DNA from: Fulvia fulva
Taxonomy: Eukaryota > Ascomycota > Dothideomycetes > Mycosphaerellales > Mycosphaerellaceae
NCBI RefSeq assembly: GCF_020509005.1
Contig: NC_063014.1
Coordinates: 1,054,001-1,118,000 of the forward strand
Length of the DNA stretch: 64,000 nucleotides
Direction: 5' to 3'
Shown in pieces: positions 22,340 through 33,920 of the stretch. The notes beneath the pieces were generated by a model, which worked only from the letters and a program-made list of their open reading frames with translations, was not told where the DNA came from and made no database searches. A program made the translations under genes and the position numbers. Numbering within the stretch: position 1 is the stretch's first letter; each line of letters starts with the position of its first letter.

Positions 22340-24531
22340 TAATAACCGCGATAAGAAATCGCGGCGTACGATAGAAGAGTACGACGTAGTATAAGAGACT
22401 ACCTTAGGATAAGTAGTACCTAATATAGTACGACCCTAAGGATAGCGAGGCTCGCTACTAGCTATACTCCTAGTAGTACGGCGCGAGTCTATATTTAATA
22501 TATAGACTTAAAGACAAACTTAAGAATAGTAGTAGGCTACCGACGACGCCGTCTAGTAGAGACTCGAGAACTTATAGCGCCTAGTTACCTACCTACCTAC
22601 TAAGTTCAACTTATACGACCCCCTTACCGACGACGAGATTTTAGAAGTTAACGGTATAGCTATAGCGGTAGTCGACTACGATAACGACGGCGCGACCGAG
22701 GAAGGCGAAGGAGAAGAAATATAATAAGTCGCGAAAAGTCTCCGTATCCTAGTTAATAACTTCCTCTAACTCGACGCTAACTAGCTCGTTAGGCTAATAT
22801 AAGATTCCGAGATAGTAGCGGCTATTTACTTTATCCTACGCCGCGCCGAGTAAGAGTATAGGAATGTAATATAGATAGCTACTATCCTTTACGAATAACT
22901 AGGTAAGGTATAGTAGGAACTCGGGAAATAGAAGAGCTACGAATAGTAGATACGTAACGAGTATAACGTATTAGTTAAGGACCGCGATATATAGAAGACT
23001 AAGAAGGAGGAAGCTACTAAGTACCGTAATATATATTAGAAGGACTTAGGCATAGTACGAGTAGAGATAAATTGGGCTAAGTAGTAGCTTATTACGGTCT
23101 AGTAGGAACTCGACAACCTAAAGGCTTAACCTAAATCCTCCTCTAGCGCCGTACTCGTAGTATAAAACAAGTCTCTAAAGAAGTAAGCTAAGGAAGCCCT
23201 ATAATAGCTTAACGATAACGACTCTAAGATCAAGGCACTTGAATTAGACCTCGACATATATAAGACAGAGGCTCAAACCTACTAGAACGATATTTAGGAG
23301 CTAAATCAATCCTAGTAAAACTAGGTCGACGAGCTTAAGAAGCAACTTAGGGATCGTAGTAGGTCTAGGGTACGCTCGTCGCTATCTCGCGTAATATTAT
23401 AACGCCGCGTACTACAGAACGGTCGTAACTCTTTAAGAGGTAAGGATAATAAGGCGGAAGGTAGACGAGTAACTAAGAAGGGTAAGAAACACTCTCGTAA
23501 GCTAGATAATAACGACTCGGACCCGTTATCCGAAGGTTTAGAGTTAGAGGAGGACTCGGAGTCGGATAGCGATACCCGTACTTATCGCCGCTCTTCTAAG
23601 AAGAAGAAGTAGGTATACGACTTCGAGTCTCTAGTTAAGTACGATACTAAACTTGACTAGCCCTTTAAGACTTAGCGCGGTATTAATAAGCCCGAGAAGT
23701 TTATCGGTACTATCGATAGTAGGCTATTAGGACCCTCCCTTAAGAAGTTCCTCTTAGAGTTAGAGACTATCGTCTACTATACGGTCTTCCGTAATAAGAA
23801 GGTAGTATTAAAGTTTGTCTATAACCTCCTTACTTCTCCTAGCGACGCGTAGGAGTTAGTCGGACCTAAGATTCCTACTATCTCTAGCGTCCTTACGAGT
23901 AATAAGAAGTTATATAAGGGTATGAACGACCTAATTCAAGAGCTCGCTAATCGCTATAGTAACCGTAACCCTATCGGCCGAGCCCGCGAGCGTATATACT
24001 CTCTAAAGATAGACGGTAAGGACACCTTCTAGTCCTTCTACCCAAAGTAGCGCTAGAACGTAAACATCCTAGGCCTAAAGGGTAAAGACGCGATAGACTA
24101 CCTATAACGTAAGCTAATAGTCCGCTACCTTAATAAGTATCTAACGTAGTAGCTAACCTCTCTTAGCGATATAATCGACAACCTTTATTAAGCCGATAAA
24201 GACTTTAAGATCTTAGACAGCCTCTACCCCCGTAATAAGAAGCCTAAGAATAATAAGAAGGACGGTAAGGACAAGGACGATAAGCTAGTAGGCGTAGCTC
24301 CCGGTAAGCTACCTCGTAAGGCCTAGTCGACCCGTCCTAAGCCCTTTAAGAGCAGTCTCGGTAAGACCTTAGACGAAGCCGAGAACACTCGCTATATACG
24401 CGAGAGCCTCTATAAGAAGTGCCGTAAGCCCGGTTACCGCTTATAGTAGCGTACCTACGAGCTCTTCGAGTACGAAATGCCGGTACGTCTAGGTACTAAC
24501 GCTAGCGGTACTAACGTCGTCGAATTACTAG
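22340..24531 (+). pseudogene. Element B gag remnant with zinc knuckle
   Basis: This is capsid/nucleocapsid protein. Reading through the stops there is an N-terminal acidic region, a coiled-coil-like charged stretch (about 22950-23340), and an Arg/Lys/Ser/Asp-rich segment at about 23420-23610 reading EEDSESDSDTRTYRR. The capsid core at about 23690-24230 includes KPEKFIGTIDSR, VYNLLTSPSD and LKGKDAIDYL. A knuckle at about 24412-24475 reads LYKKCRKPGYRL, with Tyr for Cys/His. The frame runs into the LINE tail at 24532. Capsid core and knuckle resemble those of element A. The 5' leader is 22279-22340; the exact ATG is unclear. Confidence 0.85.
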
Positions 24532-24555
24532 CGGGAAATATATAGATAGATAGAT
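24532..24555. repeat. 24-bp direct repeat, left of LINE L2
   Basis: The 24 bases starting CGGGAAATATATAGATAG occur identically at 30847-30870, on either side of LINE L2. The simplest reading is a LINE target-site duplication made when L2 inserted into the tail of L3. Part of it consists of tetranucleotide tail units, so the true duplication may be shorter. Confidence 0.7.
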
Positions 24556-26165
24556 TTGTCATTCCCCTGTTCTAGGACCCTATCCGGCCTATATAGGTAT
24601 ATATCTATTGTTATATATAAAGGGAAACCCGAATAGGTGAAAACCCTTCCCGCCCCTAACTTCTCCTTATCTAGATTAGCTTTCCCTCTAAACGTACGTA
24701 GTCTATGTCACTACCCCGTTAGCCCCCGCTCCTAGCCGGTCTCGTCGCGCTACGTCGTGTCCTCTCTTCCTATACTACTCCTACTAGGCGGTACTGTTCT
24801 AGCTAGCCCTTCTCTAGTATCCAGTTCGTAATACGCCGTAGGTCTTTAGCGTTGTTAAGAAGTGCCCTAATCGTCCGGTTCCTCGCCTTTACTATCTACT
24901 CCCCCCTTCCTAGCGACCACCTCGGACAGACGAGGAGTGCGTGCCGTACGTTCTAGGAGCGATAGCCGTAGGGGTAGCTAGTATTCGTGTATCCTAGAAC
25001 CTTCCTCTATAATAGGTACCCCTAGAGGCCGATGTGTTCGCTTCGTAGTTAGGTTACTATACTACTCTATACCCTCGTAAGGCGGTAGTAGATAAGCTTC
25101 GGGGGGTGCTTAACCGCGGATTTTGTAGCTAACTATTCCTTAGGTTGTCCCGCTAGCTAAGGGCGTCTACTATACCCTATAACCTAGTTATTCTACCTCT
25201 CTTTCTATAGTTGCTCTATAAACGATTTCTTACCTTCCTATTATATTACTAGCTATTCGTCCCTTGCCCGGTAGTTCGGCTCGTTTCCGGGTCGAATGCC
25301 CTTATACGCTAGTACTAATTCGCGGGCCCTTGCGACTGTACTAGCGATGACCTTCTATACTAGGTACTGTGCCGACTTGCCTAAGTAGGAGGTCCGTAGT
25401 CCCTAGATATATAGGTCGATCGGCGGTATAGCGGTCTCGTGCTTAAGCATCCTCGTTAGTATCGACTTATATGCCCCGGTGACCTTCCTTAGGCATTGGT
25501 TTTGGATCTTCGCTAGCGGCGCGACGAGTCCCTTCGATAGGTAGGCCCTCTCGCCTAAGGACTATACTTGGCTACTATAGGTAAGGACTGGCCGTATAAT
25601 AGCCGTATATAGAAGTCGTGACTACCGGAAGTCCGCCCCCTATATAGACGTAGTGAGCCTCTAGCATAATACTATATTCTGTTTAGCTTTCCGTAATATT
25701 ACCTATACGTACTTCCTCTACCGTAGCGCCGGGTCTACCTATAGTCCGAGGATCCTAAGCTAATTTGCCGGGTTAGTCGTATGCCCCTATATCTAGATAG
25801 AAGCTTATATATTATAGAACCGTAGCCGGCGCGTAAAGTGTATTAGATTATACTTTTCTAGGGCAAACCGAGCCCCGTACCTCCTAGCCTAGTCCTCGTA
25901 GATCTTGTGCTTCTCTTCTAGTAGCCTATAGTTCTCCTTAGTCGAGGAAGACTACGCTAGGATATTTGTGTCGTCTACGAAGCCGCTCGTAGCGGTGTTC
26001 TAGGATTCTAGGGCTAGGAGTAGCGTCGCTATAAAGAAGAGGAACAGAATAGGTACTAGCGTTAAGCCTTACGGGATTCTAGTATAGACTGCTTAAAATA
26101 GGCTTCTATACTAGCCGACTAGGATCGACGTACTATAGTTTTGGAGGTAGGACCGTACGAAGTTA

Positions 26166-27466
26166 ACAAGCTACTTAGGGAGTCCTTTCGACCTTAGGAT
26201 ATAGAGTAGCCGCGGGTATAACACGTAGTCAAAGGCTCCCGATATGTCTAGGCTAAGTAAGGAAGCCACCTTATCCCTATTCTTATACTAGATAGCCTTT
26301 ACCTAAGAGGTGATAAGTTCTATCGCGGATAGCGTCGATCGCTATAGGCGCGCACCTATCTAGGTGTCCGGGAGTAGGGAGTGTTCCTCTACCGCCTCGG
26401 AGAGTCTCGTTATAACTAGCTTCTTAAGCGCCTTCCTAAGAGTGTTAAGGAGCGTAATTAGGCGGTACGACTTTACCTACGTATAGTCTTCCTTTTACGG
26501 CTTACGTAGGACCACTATCGTCGATTGTTTAAAAGCTATCGGGTAGTATCCGGTCTATAGGTAGGCGTTAAAGATCGCTATAACTACTAGGGCTAGTTAA
26601 TCTCTACACTTCTTTAGTAGCTCGTTTAGGATCCTATCCGGCCCCGGGGCTTTCTTCGCCGGCAACTTCCTTAGTATAGCGGCAACTTCTCCCTCGGACA
26701 CCTCCTATTAGACCGCGATGCTAGGGGCTAGGGGAGTAGAGCTATTTATGTCGCTTAGATTAGCCTCGACTAGGGGCGGGAAGAACTTGCTAGCTAGTAG
26801 ACGCGCCTTGGCCTCGGGGTCGCTAACCGGGCTACTAGGCGATTATAGCGCTAGGATAGAGAAGGAGGGGCCCTATATAGGGTCCTATCGGGCCTATTTC
26901 GCTAGCTTCTATATCCTCTCTAGCTTACCGGCGATTTCTTCTACTATAGCCCTCTAGCCGACTACTTTCTCCCTTCGTATTATAGCTTTCTTCTATTAGT
27001 ATGCCTCCCTATATACGTTCTAGGCCTCCTCGCTATAGCTACTCGTCTACACCCGGCGGGCTCTCCTTACTTCTCTTACTACCGTAGTACACTCCGGCGT
27101 CTAGTATAGTTTAGACTATGTCGTTAGTTAGGCAAGCGGAACGTAAAGTAAGGTCGCTTTTCTTATTTCGTCTATTAACCCCTAGACTACTTCGTCTATC
27201 TCCTCTTTACTATTATATTGCTACTACGCGATCTAGACTAGCCTCTTAGAGTCATCGAGGTACGCCTAGATGTTAGCCTAGTAGGCCTTTCCCTAGTTTA
27301 GCTTAGGGGTTCTTGCTAAAATACGTTATATCTATATCGTAATAGAGGTCCTAACTAGTATATAGTCTAACGACGCCTCGAGTTTATGTTCAATCCTATA
27401 GTAGGTTACCGTGTAGTAGTAGCTATCTAAGATCTAGGAGAGGTCGATCGTGCCTTAGAGTCCCCC
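26166..27466 (-). repeat. Tandem duplication in LINE L2, unit 1 (1301 bp)
   Basis: It starts ACAAGCTACTTAGGG and ends GAGTCCCCC. It is directly followed by unit 2 with the same ends. The first about 470 bp and last about 320 bp are identical or nearly identical to unit 2. About 20 differences, nearly all transitions, cluster in between (about 26640-27145). Confidence 0.95.
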
Positions 27467-28767
27467 ACAAGCTACTTAGGGAGTCCTTTCGACCTTAGGA
27501 TATAGAGTAGCCGCGGGTATAACACGTAGTCAAAGGCTCCCGATATGTCTAGGCTAAGTAAGGAAGCCACCTTATCCCTATTCTTATACTAGATAGCCTT
27601 TACCTAAGAGGTGATAAGTTCTATCGCGGATAGCGTCGATCGCTATAGGCGCGCACCTATCTAGGTGTCCGGGAGTAGGGAGTGTTCCTCTACCGCCTCG
27701 GAGAGTCTCGTTATAACTAGCTTCTTAAGCGCCTTCCTAAGAGTGTTAAGGAGCGTAATTAGGCGGTACGACTTTACCTACGTATAGTCTTCCTTTTACG
27801 GCTTACGTAGGACCACTATCGTCGATTGTTTAAAAGCTATCGGGTAGTATCCGGTCTATAGGTAGGCGTTAAAGATCGCTATAACTACTAGGGCTAGTTA
27901 ATCTCTACACTTCTTTAGTAGCTCGTTTAGGATCCTACCCGGCCCCGGGGCTTTCTTCGCCGGTAACTTCCTAAGTATAGCGGTAACTTCTCCCTCGGAC
28001 ACCTCCTATTAGACCGCGATACTAGGCGCTAGGGGAGTAGAGCTATTTATATCGCTTAGATTAGCCTCGACTAGGGGCGGGAAGAACTTACTAGCTAGTA
28101 GACGCGCCTTAGCCTCGGGGTCGCTAACCGGGCCACTAGGCGATTATAGCGCTAGGATAGAGAAGGAGGGGCCCTATATAGGGTCCTATCGGGTCTATTT
28201 CGCTAGCTTCTACATCCTCTCTAGCTTGCCGGCGATTTCTTCTACTATAGCCCTCTAGCCGACTGCTTTCTCCCTCCGTATTATAGCTTTCTTCTGTTAG
28301 TATACCTCCCTATATACATTCTAGGCCTCCTCGCTATAGCTACTCGTCTACACCCGGCGGGCTCTCCTTGCTTCTCTTACTACCGTAGTGCACTTCGGCG
28401 TCTAGTACGGTTTAGACTATATCGTTAGTTAGGTAAGCGGAACGTAAAGTGAGGTCGCTTTTCTTATTTCGTCTATTAACCCCTAGACTACTTCGTCTAT
28501 CTCCTCTTTACTATTATATTGCTACTACGCGATCTAGACTAGCCTCTTAGAGTCATCGAGGTACGCCTAGATGTTAGCCTAGTAGGCCTTTCCCTAGTTT
28601 AGCTTAGGGGTTCTTGCTAAAATACGTTATATCTATATCGTAATAGAGGTCCTAACTAGTATATAGTCTAACGACGCCTCGAGTTTATGTTCAATCCTAT
28701 AGTAGGTTACCGTGTAGTAGTAGCTATCTAAGATCTAGGAGAGGTCGATCGTACCTTAGAGTCCCCC
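27467..28767 (-). repeat. Tandem duplication in LINE L2, unit 2 (1301 bp)
   Basis: This is the second unit, same boundaries as unit 1. Downstream it continues without a break into the endonuclease part of ORF2, so unit 2 is collinear with the original gene on this side and unit 1 on the other. In the divergent middle tract it often shares the more mutated base with LINE L1. Confidence 0.95.
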
Positions 28768-29350
28768 TCTCTTCTAGGTACCTAGGTCCTTCGGGGTATT
28801 AAGGGCAATTACGTTGCTCGCTATTAAGTCGAGTACTTCCTCGGCTATAGGGTGCGGCTACATAAGGCTTTCCTAGGAAGGGTAGTGTATGTTGAAGTCT
28901 CCTACTACAATATAGCACCCTTGTCTCTTAAGCGTACTGTCTAGGTGTCTACAGACCCCTAGGTCGCGGCTAGACCTCGAGGCTAGCGGTTATATATATA
29001 GGTTATATATCTAGGTACTACCTACGTAGAGGGAGGTACTATCGCCCCCGCCTTCTTCGTCTACGTAGTACACTACCTCCTAGTCGGATTCTAGTATGTC
29101 CTTACTAACATAGAAGCACGTACGGGGTCTGCCGTCGCCTCGTAGGCATGTCGTGTAGCCTAGTACTTTATAGGTCGTTAGTCTCTTATAGTACGGGTTA
29201 ATCTATAGCTCCTAGATTATAAGGACGTAGTAGACGCGCGGGTCCGCCTCGTATAGGAAATGGTTCTAGACTATATCCTTACTATAGTTAACGTTATACT
29301 AGATGATACTAAGCGTGTCGAGGCTAGTTATCGGCATCGACAATCATTTC

Positions 29351-30660
29351 CTCTATATCGTCCTATGTCCTACTACCCTATACGTCCTAGTCTACGCCTA
29401 TCAGCTATATACTAAAGGGGAGCCGGGCCTAGTTAGATTCCCTCGCCGTAGCTAGTAGAGCACGTAGCCTCCCGTACGCCCTAGGTTACGTATCCTTTAT
29501 ATCGTTCTCGGCCCTAGGGCGCTTATACCCGACCGCCGCTAGTTAGTTCCGGTATAGGCTAGCCTTACGGTCGCCGTAGAATCTTAGGGCGACGGTTCTG
29601 TTTGTGATTGCCTTGTTTTTCGCTAGTTTCCGCTATAGGCATTCCGTACTATACGATAGGTAGTGCCCCGGACAGTTCGCGTACCGTCTCGTAGTCGATA
29701 TATAGTCCCTAGACATATAGTCTCCTAGATAGTTCGAGTAGGCCTACTTGTTTATATACGTGTAGGTTTGGTGTCTATACTGTTAGTATTTGAAGTATTA
29801 GAGGACACGAAAGGATAAGGAGTGCTTTTCTACTGTCTTAAGGCTATATTACTAGACTAGGCCTTATTCTATCGCTAGATCCGCCGCTTTCGCGTCTTAT
29901 AGCTATACTATTAGCGCCGAGGCCTTCTTACCTTCTAGCCATTTCCTATAGAGCCAAGTCGCCTTCTAGATTAGAGAGTTAAGAGTGACCGGGTTGTCCT
30001 CTTAGAGAGCGCGTAGGTGACCCTAGTTAGTTAGGTCAAACTCCTTAGGTATGTCGTGGACTAGGATCGTGAATTGTTTCGTTAAGACCTTCGCTAATAC
30101 CGTAACCTTAGATGCCCACTATAGCTATACCTCTAGGTGCCTCCTAGTAGTAGTAGAGCTAGTATAGATCTATAGAGTGCCGTTAGACTATTAGTTCACT
30201 ACGACCACCCCTAGTTAGTTAATTCGTTAGGCGAGCTCCTTATTCGATAGCTTCGTAACTTCGGCCTAGTCTTCCTTTGCTATAATACGGATCGTAACTA
30301 TATCGTACGTTAGGCGGGGACCTAGTATCGATGCCGCGACCGATGCCTAGCTATAGGGGTGTTGATTCCGGGTGGCCTTACTAATCGCCTAGGACGTCGT
30401 CCTTATTTCTTATTGCCCTCGGTAATACGACAGTATAAGCGCCGTGCGTAGCTAAGTGATTATTACCTATAGAGACCGGTAAGGGAGCTAATCGTTAGTT
30501 TCTATACTTTTTGCGTCCTCTATAAGTTGCTACTAGTTGTCTTAGGGGGGCTTCGCCTATAGGGCCGTAGGCGCCGTTAGTGCCGTAGCCTAGGCTACTA
30601 TTGCCTAGGAGTTGCCTAATGTAGCTAGGCACCTCCGCGGCGTTTAGAGCTGAAGAAACA
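29351..30660 (-). pseudogene. LINE L2 ORF1 remnant with CCHC knuckle
   Basis: ORF1 proteins of Tad-like LINEs bind the element RNA. The minus strand reads an N-terminal part near 30640 (SSALNAAEVPS, then QLLGNSS) and a charged middle section. Near 29640-29720 a knuckle reads RRYANCPGHYLSYSTEC, i.e. a C-x2-C-x3-4-H-x4-C pattern with the first Cys and the His altered to Tyr. The frame ends near 29380-29400, just ahead of ORF2. Stops at Gln/Trp positions break it. The exact start is uncertain. Confidence 0.7.
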
Positions 30661-30846
30661 GGGTGAGGAGAGCTTCAAGCTGTCTAGATTGAATGAGGTA
30701 GCACTCCCTTAGTCCTAGGGGCAGTGGCCTACTTTATATATCGTTAGAATGGCCTTGATAAGAGCTTTCGAATGTGTCTTGTTTTGGCGTAGAGATCGAT
30801 AAAAAAAGCTCCGTCGATTCGGTCTATATGTTCTTAATATAGTATC
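30661..30846 (-). other. LINE L2 5' leader
   Basis: This stretch between the ORF1 start and the right-hand 24-bp repeat contains an A-run of seven near 30800 and clearly more CA/TG dinucleotides than the coding parts, so it seems less RIP-mutated. No gene is seen. Confidence 0.5.
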
Positions 30847-30870
30847 CGGGAAATATATAGATAGATAGAT
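30847..30870. repeat. 24-bp direct repeat, right of LINE L2 (tail of L3)
   Basis: Identical to 24532-24555. It is at once the right target duplication of L2 and, in the minus direction, the (TCTA)n tail of LINE L3. Confidence 0.7.
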
Positions 30871-33800
30871 ATTTCATTAAGCTGTTGTAGTGCCCTTTGG
30901 CCTATGCAGCTATGCTATCTTGTTTTTTGTATTTATAGAGGGGAAACCGTATTGGTGAAAACCCCTCCTCCTTCCCGCCTGTCTTTTCCTCCTCGTTGTC
31001 GTCTTAAATTTCCCTTGTTAGGGGTACGCTAGTGTTATAGGCCTGCCCTGATGACTACCCTATCTGCAACCCCCCTCGCTTCCGCCTCTTGTCTATCCAC
31101 TCCTCCGTCTCGCTCGCAAGGCTAAACTACTAGAGGTATCCCTGCTGTAGTATCTACCGAGAGATTCGGCGAATGTTGCCTTTGTCCCTAATAATTGACT
31201 TATAGTCTCTCCTTCCCGCTTGGTGCCTCCAATTTCCCCTGCCTCTCGCCTACTGCGGGCATCGTAGTAGCATATGTTCTGGGTTTTACGATAGGTAGCC
31301 ACACTGGCAGGCTGGGCTATAGATGTCTAGTGCGCGTCTCCTAAACAGGTAGGCCCTTAATCCAATATGTTCGGACCTGATTTGGATCGCTATGCTTGCT
31401 TCGGCCCTTGTCAGGTCCCTATATAGCTGGTAATTGTGTCTCTGGAAGGCTCGGAGCGCTATCGGGCCTGTTGTCTTAGGGGGCTTCCTTTTCCAGTCCT
31501 GCTCCCATAGGCAGCTCGCTATCTATTCCGCTAGGTTTTGGGTCTTGGCCTTGCTCCCGCCGGCCTGGCGAGTCCTACGCTCCTCCTCCTTTCGTGCTAG
31601 CCATTCGGTGCTTGTCTATACGGCCGTAAAGGTAGTAAGGTCATCCTCTTTTTGGCTTGTCCTATATCCTGCCCCTCTCCGGTAGCGGCTTTCTATCTTA
31701 TTCTTTGCCTCCTAGATCGTGGTTTGTGCTAGGTAACCTGTCGTCTTTGCCGCGTATTGAATTCTCATTCCCCGGATGTACTGGCCGATTGGTAGTATTC
31801 CTGTCTCCATTTCTACCGTGCTTGTTGACGTTGTCTTGTATGCGCCTAGTACCCTACGTAGGTTCCCTGCCTATGTCCTATTTAGGGGTTGCTCTATCCG
31901 TTTCGGGATCGGCTTGCCTACGCCTCCTGTTCCCCAAATCTGTGCCCCGTACAACATAGCTAGTCTGACGATCGCCTTATACATTACTCTTGCCTTGTCG
32001 AATGTTGCTCCCTATATAGATGCCGTAAGCCTCTTTATCGAGGCTTTATTGACTTGCGCTCGACTCTAGGCTTTCTTAATCTATACATTCCAGCTTAGCT
32101 TCGGGTCGAGCCAGATCCCTAGTACTCGTAGCTCCGCTAATAGCTTGGTCTCGTAGCCTTGGATTCTTACCGCCGCCTTTATATTATAGTGTGTTCTCGC
32201 TTTACTAAAGTGTATAAGTTGGTACTTTTTAGGGGCGAACCGGGCACTATGCTTCTTTGCCCACTCCTCGCATTTCTTGTGCCTATCTTTAAGGAGGCGA
32301 CAGTTCTCTTCTGTCGAGTCTGACTAGGCTAGGATGTTTATATCGTCTACGAACCCCGATGCTAAGGTTTACGGAGAGGTGAGTAGGGGGATTAGATCCG
32401 ACATAAATATCAGAAACAGGATAGGGGAGAGAGTAGATCCCTAAGGTATTCTAGTCTCTGCCTTCACCGGGTCGGACGTGTACCTTCCTAGGACTAGGTA
32501 TGTCGTCCGTTCCTAGAGAAAGGAGAAGACGAACGACGTTGCCTACTAGGGGATGCCTTTCTGCTGTAGGATATATATTAGCCTTTAGTGTGAGACGTTA
32601 TCGAAGGCCCCTACGATGTCGAGGGATAGTAAGGACGCCGCTCGGTTCCTGCCGTAGTGCCAGAGGGTCTGAATTTGCTCCGTAATTAGCTCTATTACTA
32701 TTAGTGTCGATCGCTAGCTTCTTCCCCCTATCTGTGTTGCTAGGAGTACGTAGTTGTCCTCGGCAAGCTACGTAAGTCTCTAGGCTACTATCTTTTCTAG
32801 GACCTTCCCTATCGTATTTAGAAGTACTATTGGTCTATACGACTTGGGCTAAGTATAGTCTTCCTTCTGTAGCTTACGTAGCACTACTGTCATAGACTCT
32901 CTGTACGGCTTCGGGTAATACCCTAGCCGTAGGCACGCGGTAAATAGGTTTGTAAGGCTCGGCGCGATCTCTTCTCTACACTCTTTTAGTAGTACGTTTA
33001 GTATCCTGTCTGGGCCTAGGGCTTTTCGTCCCTTTAGCTTACTTATGACTCCTATTACTATGTTAGAGCTAACCGCCCAATCCATGTCTAGGGGTTCCGG
33101 GTATGTGCTCGGGTCGATGTCCGTAAGGTCTGCCTCTACTTGCGTCGAAAAGAAATGGTCGGCTAACGCTTTTGCCTTGCCCCGGGGCGTAGCCTAGGCA
33201 ATCCCTTCGCGGTCTACGATTAGGGGGAAGTGAGGGGCTTATTGCTCTTCAGGTAGTCGTACCTATTTAGCAAGTCTCTACATCTATTCCGGGTTTTCTA
33301 TAACGAGCCCGATCGTCGCTCTCCAGTCCTATAGCTTATCGCGTCTTATCTAGGCCTTCTTCTCTTATGTCGCGTAGCAGTATTGCTCCTACGTCTCTTA
33401 GGTGTGCTCCTTCGTCTACTGTCGCCTTGCCCTTCTAGCCTCCCTTACCTTTGTAGAGCATTCAGGGGTCTAGAAGGCCTTCTACTACGTTAAGGGCCGG
33501 AGTAACGGCGTGTATTGTTCCGCTGCTCACTATATAACCGAGGTAATCTGTTCCGCTACTTAATCTAGCTAAGCTGTCGTCTCGAGTTCTCTATGCTATA
33601 GTAGGTTCGCTATTAGGAAGCCTCTTATGTCGTCCTAGCGTGCCTTCTTCTAGTTACGGCGTGGTTCGTTTGCTAGCTCCTCTATCGCCTTCACCCCTAG
33701 CGTCGTTTAGATAGGGATATGGTCTAAGGAGGCTTCTAGCGCGTAGTTCGGTCGGCATTAGACTAGTCTCTCTTCAAGTTCTCGTGATAGAAAGTATAGG

Positions 33801-33920
33801 TCGATCGTGCTTACACTAGTACGGGCCTTCTACGTCTCTGTTCCCTTTAGTGTTACTAAGGCCATTCCGTAGCGTACGGTTATGTCTAGTAGCTTCCCCC
33901 CTAGAAATGCGTACGGGGGA
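30871..33920 (-). mobile_element. LINE L3, a second Tad-like family, 5' truncated, weakly RIP-mutated
   Basis: This minus-strand LINE is clearly related to but distinct from L1/L2. It starts (3' side) at the tetranucleotide tail and 3' UTR (30871-31080), contains the RT, and ends inside the endonuclease near 33905-33920, where gypsy element B resumes. 5' truncation is usual for LINE insertions. CA and TG dinucleotides and runs of open frame are more common than elsewhere, so it is younger or has escaped some RIP. Confidence 0.85.
31000..33905 (-). pseudogene. LINE L3 ORF2 fragment: endonuclease C-terminus and reverse transcriptase
   Basis: The minus strand begins at the truncation with APPYAFLGGKLLDITVRYGMALVTL-type sequence (end of endonuclease, near 33780-33905). 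A 78-codon uninterrupted stretch at 32849-33085 contains KLKGRKALGPDRIL, LLKECREEIAPS and LRKLQKEDYT of the RT. GFVDDINIL with both catalytic Asp follows near 32330-32360. A further 69-codon open stretch at 31093-31302 (YRKTQNICYYDARSRRE) falls where the C-terminal Cys/His cluster belongs. Several in-frame stops remain, so no full protein is made. Compare L1: same order, different sequence. Confidence 0.8.

Larger units (their letters stand above)
24600..29350 (-). pseudogene. LINE L2 ORF2 remnant: endonuclease and reverse transcriptase
   Basis: The minus strand shows an AP-type endonuclease at about 28750-29340: TSLDTLSIIQ-like start, then LRGDGRPRTCFYVSK, then GCYIVVGDFNIHYPS with the catalytic GDFN. 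The RT region includes KAPGPDRIL-like sequence near 26640 and again near 27940 because of the duplication. Further on are LDISGAFD (about 26245 and 27545) and GFVDDTNIL (about 25965-25990, Asp-Asp intact). The C-terminal Cys/His-like cluster is near 24920-25000. The tandem unit of 1301 bp is not a multiple of three, so ORF2 could not read through it even without stops. Stops at Gln/Trp positions are numerous. Confidence 0.85.
24556..30846 (-). mobile_element. LINE L2, Tad-like, near full length, with internal tandem duplication
   Basis: This is a minus-strand copy of the same LINE family as L1, here with 5' leader, ORF1 (zinc-knuckle protein), ORF2 (endonuclease, RT) and 3' UTR. It is flanked by an identical 24-bp direct repeat. 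A 1301-bp segment of ORF2 is tandemly duplicated (26166-27466 and 27467-28767), which also shifts the frame. Net length without the extra copy is about 5.0 kb. It is inserted at the 3' tail of LINE L3. Confidence 0.9.

Noticed and set aside
24541..24555. The TAGA repeats at 24541 and 30861 as microsatellites or CRISPR-like repeats.
   Set aside because: They are the LINE 3' tails (also at the end of L1). No spaced repeat array of any kind was seen in the window.
26718..26957. A 79-codon plus-strand open frame in LINE L2.
   Set aside because: It is antisense to the RT gene. It is open only because TAG-rich RIP changes fall differently on this strand, and in the second tandem unit its ATG is mutated (GATACTAGG).
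31434..32685. Four plus-strand open frames (31434-31685, 31657-31959, 31776-32069, 32500-32685).
   Set aside because: All are antisense or out of frame to the LINE L3 reverse transcriptase on the minus strand. They lack any recognisable motif.
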